From contig NC_051123.1 of assembly GCF_014839805.1 (NCBI RefSeq), forward strand, positions 6,492,727 through 6,556,726: a stretch of 64,000 nucleotides of DNA. The letters are read 5' to 3'. The stretch is from Manduca sexta. Taxonomy: Eukaryota > Arthropoda > Insecta > Lepidoptera > Sphingidae. The translations under genes and the position numbers were made by a program. The notes under the pieces are model-generated. The model worked only from the letters and a program-made list of their open reading frames with translations, made no database searches and was not told the origin of the DNA. Positions 58,265-64,000 of this stretch are shown here, in pieces (the stretch's first letter is position 1; the number at the start of each line of letters is the position of its first letter).

Positions 58265-60610
58265 TATATATCAGTAATTATTTGTATAGCTACACCATAC
58301 ACCATTATAGCATTATTCAATATATTTTATCTATGTGCCTGGCACAAAAGTAGATAGCAGCTCCATCTAACCAAAAATTACACAAATATATTGGAGCGTA
58401 AGAAACGTCATTAGAGTGAAATTACAGTTAACGTTAGTCCTCTCCGACTTGCACCGCCATCTAGTGAGCGCAAAACGTACATTCATTTGTCATAAGTTCT
58501 TACAAGTTTTATCTCCAAATTGACGATAGAGCTACAACCTAAAAAAAATATTGAATTGAACTCCAAATTGCCTTATTTATAATTTAGAAGTTCAATAAAG
58601 GATCCACGTACGATAAATAGTACGTTTTAAAACTTTTTTTAGGTGTTACACGCTTTATTTTTTGTACTGGCAACATGAAATCTATAGTTATCTATGCCAT
58701 GAATTGGCCTTGAATCATTTGCATTGTACAAGTAAATAGTTCTCATAACTAGGTGGAATAAAAAGTTTCTTATTTTTAGAACGAATTTCATCGTAATACG
58801 AGGTAAGCATTACGGCTTTTAATATTTAAAAATGTAAATCTATCCTAATATTGTATTTCCTTGTATGAAGACCTACCAAACATTTTGATGGATGAGGTCA
58901 TTACATATGAATTACCGGTGTATGTACTATTTGATACGGAGCGGGCCCACTGCTGTATGCAATTTTGAATTCTATTTTTAAAGTACGAGTGTCTTCAATC
59001 CGTCATTGGAATTTCCAGTTTTCTTATTACGAATGTAGGTAATAATAGATTGCAATAAATATCTTTTTTCCTGCTAAAACTTAGTTCGTTAATAGTTATT
59101 GGTATATTACGTTGATTTTTACCTGCTTTGCTTATGGCTTAAATATCTAGTGCTAGTGTGTTTTGCAATGACTAAATATTCTTTTTATAAAATACAAACA
59201 GCTACAAGTACTTAATTACAAAAGCAATTATGTATTTTAGTTCTAACTCGAAATTTATTAATAAATAATTGGTGCTAACATCTTATGCGTTACATATTAT
59301 ACATCGGAAAACAAAAATAATTTTACGAAGCTTCGTATTAAATGTAAACTTCGTGTGGTTACGCTTGCCAAATCTTGGTAGTGCAATTTTTACATCCATT
59401 ATGGATGCCACAGAAAAACTAACCAATGCTGTAAACATGCCATTTGCCCAATTAACTTACTGTATCCAAATAATCATAAATTTTATTGTATGCATTGTAT
59501 CAAGCTTCGCGCCTAATTAAGGAAACACCACATCGGTATCTTACGTAACATATCTTTCAAGTTTCCAGACTAGCTAGTGCGTTCTATTTAGGAGTACCGG
59601 CTTTGCAGGCTTCTCATTTTAAGATTATGCGAAAACAGATTCTCGATCAAAAATATCTACACTGCATAATTTTGTGCCTTCCACAAATTATCGTTAGAAA
59701 ATAAATTGTTAGGAAATTCCCTCCTCTTGTAAACCTGTATGCTGGGTTACATAAATGGATATTCCCTGCACAATCTTGGAACAAAACACGTGGTTTATTA
59801 TATTTAACACTATATTATTATCATTTTAACAACCTATCCTTGTTATTATCTAAAACTTGAATATCATGTCCGTATCTGTGAGAAGGTAGACAATCGAAAG
59901 CAAAACTCGCTATTATGTGGACGAGAAGCTACAGTGTACTTTAGTACAAATCAAAATAAATTAGTTCCAGGCTATTAGGGCATCCTGTTATGAATTATTC
60001 TTGTACCTATATTAAATAATTGGATAATCTCTACTATTCTGTATTGATGATACTGCCACAAAAAGATAACGGTTTATTTGATTTACGTATTAATATTATT
60101 TCACCCGAGAGTCTGATGTGTTTGTATAGGCCGACGCTTGTCAGACGAACAAACATAGAGTCAAGTTAAATAAAAAAAGTATTTCAGATCCAAATAGGAA
60201 CACAAGCGCTGATCAAATTTGTATATAAAAATAACATAACGTAATGTTTAGTATACCGCAAAAATTCTTACTAGCTACCTTGGTTTACGATTTGTGACAA
60301 CATAAAAAAATTCATATCTCGTATTAAGTACAATCGAAATCTATTTTCATTCGTTCTATCCAGTACAGTAATCAACTACCCTAAAAAATATTATACGAAG
60401 GTGAAAGTGAAAAACAAATACATAACTAACGTCCCAAAAGCAAATAAGTAAGCAAAATTATAATGCATGGCTCTTATTGACCTTAAAAACTATCTCACCG
60501 TGTTTAATTTAAAGCCTCTAAAACAAGGAAGCAACAAGAACGGTACCACAAAACTATAAATCATATTCTATCTTCTTACTCATTAATTTACGAAATTATA
60601 CAAGATAAAA
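58265..60610. other. Upstream region of the right-edge gene, probably holds its 5' exon
   Basis: AT-rich and free of recognisable repeats, in contrast to the stretch to its left. The open frame 59,269-59,520 (+) has no known motif. Because the coding exon at 60,632 is preceded by a splice acceptor, a non-coding first exon and promoter should lie in this region or further left; I cannot place them. A CTCF-like motif is at 58,454-58,471. Confidence 0.4.
58454..58471 (-). promoter_or_regulatory. CTCF-like binding motif
   Basis: The minus strand reads GCGCTCACTAGATGGCGG. It fits the conserved CTCF core CCASYAGRKGGCRS at 13 of 14 positions. It lies 2.2 kb upstream of the right-edge gene. One motif alone is weak evidence, and CACTAGATGGCG-type words also occur in lepidopteran repeats. 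Confidence 0.3.
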
Positions 60611-60622
60611 CGTTTTTTTCAG
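60584..60622 (+). promoter_or_regulatory. 3' splice acceptor before the coding exon
   Basis: CGTTTTTTTCAG (60,611-60,622) is a textbook pyrimidine tract plus CAG, and sits only 9 bases before the ATG. An in-frame TAA at 60,584-60,586 closes the frame upstream, so the coding sequence cannot extend left without splicing. This points to an intron in the 5' leader and a separate non-coding exon upstream. Confidence 0.65.
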
Positions 60623-60631
60623 TGCACCATT

Positions 60632-63600
60632 ATGGCGCCACTAGAACTAGATGGCGACAATCTTGGAAAGAAACATCAGCAATATAACAGACTGTTGAAG
60701 GAGGCACTAACTAAAAAGAAAATAACACTAACCCCAAACTTCAAAGAGAATGGAGACATTGAAAATCTTCTTGAAATCGACGTAGCTTGCACAAATAAAA
60801 ATGTTAATTTTATTCTTGAAGTCCTCAAATGCGAAGATATGTTATATGTTAGCAGAGCGGTGAAACGAAGCACATGGTTGGTAACTGAACCCGAATACGC
60901 GCACATAATCAACATAGACTATCTAAAAATAAATCTATTCCCTTATATGACAACCAGAGCAATTAACAAATTCATGCTCAGTATAAGACTTCATATAAAG
61001 GATGAAAAAAAAGCGGAAGAGTTTTTTGATTACGAAGAAAAAAAGAATCTAGATAAGGCACTAAAGTGGTTACCAAATTGTTCTTTGCCTTTCATTGAGC
61101 AAACCGTGACAAAACATAAAGATTCTATATCCAAAGATTTGCTTAAGCGTTTATGTGAGAGGTCTATCAGTGTCCTAGAAATTTATGTAAAAAATAAAGA
61201 CTACGTTTACGCAGATACATTAACTTCAACGTTGTTTTTAATACATAAAGACGCCAAAAGATACTTAGACGTGGTGGAGAAATTAGACTACTACCAAATA
61301 CCTCCTTTTGGGCGCAAATATAGTGAAATTTTAATGAAAGTGTGCCCTCAAAAAATATTAGACAATTTTGAAAAATTTTCGAATCGCATCGATTATGGGA
61401 TTTGTGCGAAATACATGAAAAAGGAAGATATAAAACCATTTTTACTGAAACAAGCAAGTAATGAAAAAATGAACTATTTTCTTAAATATGATAATGTCAA
61501 GCATTTTCTTAAACATATGCCTAAAGAAGGTCGATTTGAATTTATAAAACAGTTGTTTATCCATAATGAAAAGCCGGATACGTTCGAAAGAGAGGAAAGT
61601 GATTTTGTGGCCATGTGTGCATCTACATCTTGCGGATGGACAAGTCCTAAAAATGTTTACGACTGGTATCGATTTGCTCCGTTCGATACGGCTTTTCGTG
61701 ATCTAAAAAAACTAATACGCGCTGAATCGTCACCTGATGAACGAAATTCAATGCTGACAATTCTTTTATATTGCGCGGGCAAAAATAATAAGAATATACA
61801 TACTTTGCTGCAATATTACTATGAAAAACATATAAACGAACCATTTAAATTCAAGATTAAGTTTATAGAAAAAGTGCTGAAAAATGTAGATGTTATTAAA
61901 AATGAGGAAATATGGTTAATTGTTAATCGATTGTTCCATAGTATGGAAGTATACATTCAGTCTACCAACAATGTCGAAAAATGTATCGAGATTATAATAA
62001 TATACAATGCTATAAACGACAAAGCAAATTCGAAAATTGTTGAAGAAAAATTTTCGTTTAATACTTTAAAAGCATACAGAAACAAACTCCAGCCAGCTGA
62101 ACAAGAAAAGGTTTTTAAATACCTATACAATAATTTACAAGACAAAATAAACGGTAAATCAATTACCACCGAATTATGTCTCAACGAGGTAGTTAAATTA
62201 ATAAAAAAATTACTCGACCTGCTCGATCACTGGGAGAAGAAGTTAATTGATTATCCATTCATTGTTAACAAGATAAAGGAAATCATTGCACTCAAAAAAG
62301 AAAAATCGTGGAATTCAAAGTTATCGATTCTTTATCATGTCAATAAAACATGGCGTAAGTACTTGTTTGAAGAATCTGTTTTACTATCGCCTTCGGAATC
62401 AGTATGCATCAATGCACTCAAGCATGATCCGAGTTTGCTACCACGTCACAAAGAAGAAATAAATAAATTGTGCTGCAACGACTCCGTATCTTTGAGGATT
62501 TTCTTGAATAAATTAAGAGTGTATTGGCCACTTTCTTTGACTGCTGAGTGGACAAATTTCTATTTTCAACAACTAGATAATCCCAGTAAACATAAAGCTG
62601 CAATAAGGGCTTTGATGATAATTCTCCCTCAAGAGCAATTGAAAGAGTTTATTAGGAAATATACACCGGAAGATACCAAAATTAAATGGGGCGAAACAGA
62701 TGAACTAAACCTTAGTCTAAGGAAGTATGTTGCGAAGAAGATGTACTTGTCAAGACCCTTATTGCCAGCTGAAATGGTTTTGCTATACGCCAAAGGCGAT
62801 TATTTGCAATACTGTATTCCCTCTTTAAATTCAATTTTATCAAATATGAGTAGTGATCAAAGTAGTTTAATCGTACAAAAATTACTAATTGCGCCTGTAT
62901 CGCTACAAAAATATGGTATTCGCTTAGCGTTTTCCAAGCTTGAATCGAAAGAACTTAAGCCATTGTTCTCGGAAGCATGGAAATCAACCACCAACTCCAC
63001 TATACGTGCAGTTCTATTTGAAAAAACGCACAATGCCTTATGTAGCAAATCAAACATTGCAATGTCCGAAGAAATGTGGGAATTGTTAAGTGATTTTATT
63101 GATAACTTATCGCATAAAGAAAATAAAAAGATATATCATTTATTGGGTGAGGTAACAAAAGTGCCTTACAATGTGAGAGGAAAATATTACATGAAAAGTT
63201 ACACCTTTCTGAAGTCTATGCCCGTTGAGGACTATATTGAAAATATTATTAAAAAACTGATTAACATTGTGCCTCATATTATGGAGCAGTTAGATACCGA
63301 ATTCATAGCCGAAGTAATGTTGAAAGATGTCGATGAAACTTTTAACAAAAGTAAATGCAAATTTCTCGATGTAATCACAACAAATGCACTATTTTGTAAA
63401 GATGAAGAAACTCAAATGAGAAATTACGAAAGAATACTAGCTCCATTTTTGGATCGCCATTTGCCTGCATGGAATTTTAAATATGATAATAAAAAATGTG
63501 TACTATACAATTTTGAAAATTTGCTGAAATCGTTCGCCACGAACTTGAAAGACGTCTTTTTAGACCGAAATAAAGTCATTCCAGTAAAATTATTTCAAAA

Positions 63601-64000
63601 TATACTAAATAAACTTGAGAATTCATTATCAGTCGAAGAAAATTATGTTTACATAACAACTTGGAAACTTCTTACCTCCTTCACTGAACTCGTTAATACG
63701 CATAGATCTTCTTTGGCCTACGTTGAAATAGACGAAACTGATGATATAAAGACTCATGTAAGCTACAATAGACAAAAATACATACAAGAAAAATGGGATG
63801 AATTTTTTACATCAATTATACCGTCATTTGCTAAAGTTTGTACTGATAACTTACAAATAGATTTAAAAAAATATTTTCCATCAATATATATACTTTATGG
63901 ACAAGCCGTGGCAAATATCTTATCAAACTTTGAACAATACTATAAACAATATCTACTGTATAAGCTCATGCTGACTAATGACAAATCAAATGAAAACTAC
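60632..64000 (+). CDS. Large uncharacterised helical protein, 3' end beyond window
   Basis: One frame is open from the ATG at 60,632 to the last base: 1,123 codons with no stop or intron, so the gene is cut at the right edge. The start is chosen because a TAA lies in frame at 60,584, no other ATG is closer, and the context (A at -3, G at +4) is good for initiation. The N-terminus (MAPLELDGDNLGKKHQQYNR) is hydrophilic with no signal peptide, and I see no membrane segment, zinc-binding cluster, kinase, helicase or nuclease motif. The sequence is rich in K, L, I, N and E, poor in glycine and proline, and is built of amphipathic stretches (for example residues 165-330 and 700-800, with LLPAEMVLLYAKGDYLQY near 709 and MSEEMWELLSDFIDN near 810), suggesting an alpha-helical repeat (HEAT/ARM-like) scaffold. 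That fold is inference. I do not recognise the family. It shows no retroelement hallmark. A long intact frame in an AT-rich genome means it is under selection or very young. Confidence 0.9.
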   Translation, partial: MAPLELDGDNLGKKHQQYNRLLKEALTKKKITLTPNFKENGDIENLLEIDVACTNKNVNFILEVLKCEDMLYVSRAVKRSTWLVTEPEYAHIINIDYLKINLFPYMTTRAINKFMLSIRLHIKDEKKAEEFFDYEEKKNLDKALKWLPNCSLPFIEQTVTKHKDSISKDLLKRLCERSISVLEIYVKNKDYVYADTLTSTLFLIHKDAKRYLDVVEKLDYYQIPPFGRKYSEILMKVCPQKILDNFEKFSNRIDYGICAKYMKKEDIKPFLLKQASNEKMNYFLKYDNVKHFLKHMPKEGRFEFIKQLFIHNEKPDTFEREESDFVAMCASTSCGWTSPKNVYDWYRFAPFDTAFRDLKKLIRAESSPDERNSMLTILLYCAGKNNKNIHTLLQYYYEKHINEPFKFKIKFIEKVLKNVDVIKNEEIWLIVNRLFHSMEVYIQSTNNVEKCIEIIIIYNAINDKANSKIVEEKFSFNTLKAYRNKLQPAEQEKVFKYLYNNLQDKINGKSITTELCLNEVVKLIKKLLDLLDHWEKKLIDYPFIVNKIKEIIALKKEKSWNSKLSILYHVNKTWRKYLFEESVLLSPSESVCINALKHDPSLLPRHKEEINKLCCNDSVSLRIFLNKLRVYWPLSLTAEWTNFYFQQLDNPSKHKAAIRALMIILPQEQLKEFIRKYTPEDTKIKWGETDELNLSLRKYVAKKMYLSRPLLPAEMVLLYAKGDYLQYCIPSLNSILSNMSSDQSSLIVQKLLIAPVSLQKYGIRLAFSKLESKELKPLFSEAWKSTTNSTIRAVLFEKTHNALCSKSNIAMSEEMWELLSDFIDNLSHKENKKIYHLLGEVTKVPYNVRGKYYMKSYTFLKSMPVEDYIENIIKKLINIVPHIMEQLDTEFIAEVMLKDVDETFNKSKCKFLDVITTNALFCKDEETQMRNYERILAPFLDRHLPAWNFKYDNKKCVLYNFENLLKSFATNLKDVFLDRNKVIPVKLFQNILNKLENSLSVEENYVYITTWKLLTSFTELVNTHRSSLAYVEIDETDDIKTHVSYNRQKYIQEKWDEFFTSIIPSFAKVCTDNLQIDLKKYFPSIYILYGQAVANILSNFEQYYKQYLLYKLMLTNDKSNENY

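Noticed and set aside
60676..63057. Several minus-strand frames of 61-96 codons (for example 61,167-61,457)
   Set aside because: They are antisense shadows of the long plus-strand coding region.
60632..64000. Possibility that the long frame is a transposon or viral polyprotein
   Set aside because: No reverse transcriptase, integrase, protease, transposase, helicase or polymerase motif is visible, and no flanking repeats or inverted ends were seen on the left side.

Overview
The window looks like 64 kb of a lepidopteran (moth or butterfly) nuclear genome. This rests on AT-rich sequence with very few long reading frames, and on dense, decayed interspersed repeats of types familiar from Lepidoptera. 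Those are two tRNA-derived SINE families, C-terminal scraps of RTE-like LINEs ending in (TGA)n/(TCA)n tails, poly(A)-ended retroposon tails carrying a 'CTGATGGTAAGCGAT' stretch, and small hAT-, Harbinger- and mariner-like MITEs. The species cannot be told from the sequence.

Layout. From 1 to about 60,600 I find no convincing protein-coding gene, rRNA or functional tRNA. This is a gene-poor intergenic and/or intronic stretch. The short reading frames in it are chance openings or fall inside repeats. 1-8.2 kb is nearly featureless apart from a weak promoter-like patch near 4.86 kb. 8-16 kb holds tRNA-like SINE heads and RTE-LINE scraps. 16-22.4 kb carries a striking set of three ~177-bp Harbinger-like MITEs with CWG target duplications. 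23.8-31.6 kb holds SINEs, a complete hAT-type MITE with a perfect 8-bp duplication, and a long AT palindrome. 34-48 kb is a mosaic of SINE, retroposon, RTE and palindromic-element remnants, with a nested insertion at 42.8-43.3 kb (unclassified repeat 'C' inside a mariner-like MITE). 51.7-58.3 kb holds more copies of the same families, including two SINEs with perfect 12- and 14-bp target duplications.

The one strong gene is at the right edge. A reading frame starts with ATG at 60,632 and runs open on the + strand to the last base (1,123 codons, no stop, no intron), so it is cut by the window. A polypyrimidine-AG splice acceptor sits just before its ATG, which suggests a non-coding 5' exon upstream. 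The product is a large, hydrophilic, lysine/leucine/isoleucine-rich, apparently all-helical protein that I cannot assign to a named family. It is the best candidate in the window for an undescribed system.

Repeat family labels used below: B (tRNA-SINE), E (second tRNA-SINE), D (poly(A)-tailed retroposon tail), C (unclassified ~280 bp), G, H (unclassified lepidopteran-type), J (mariner-like MITE), K (palindromic element). These labels are local to this annotation.
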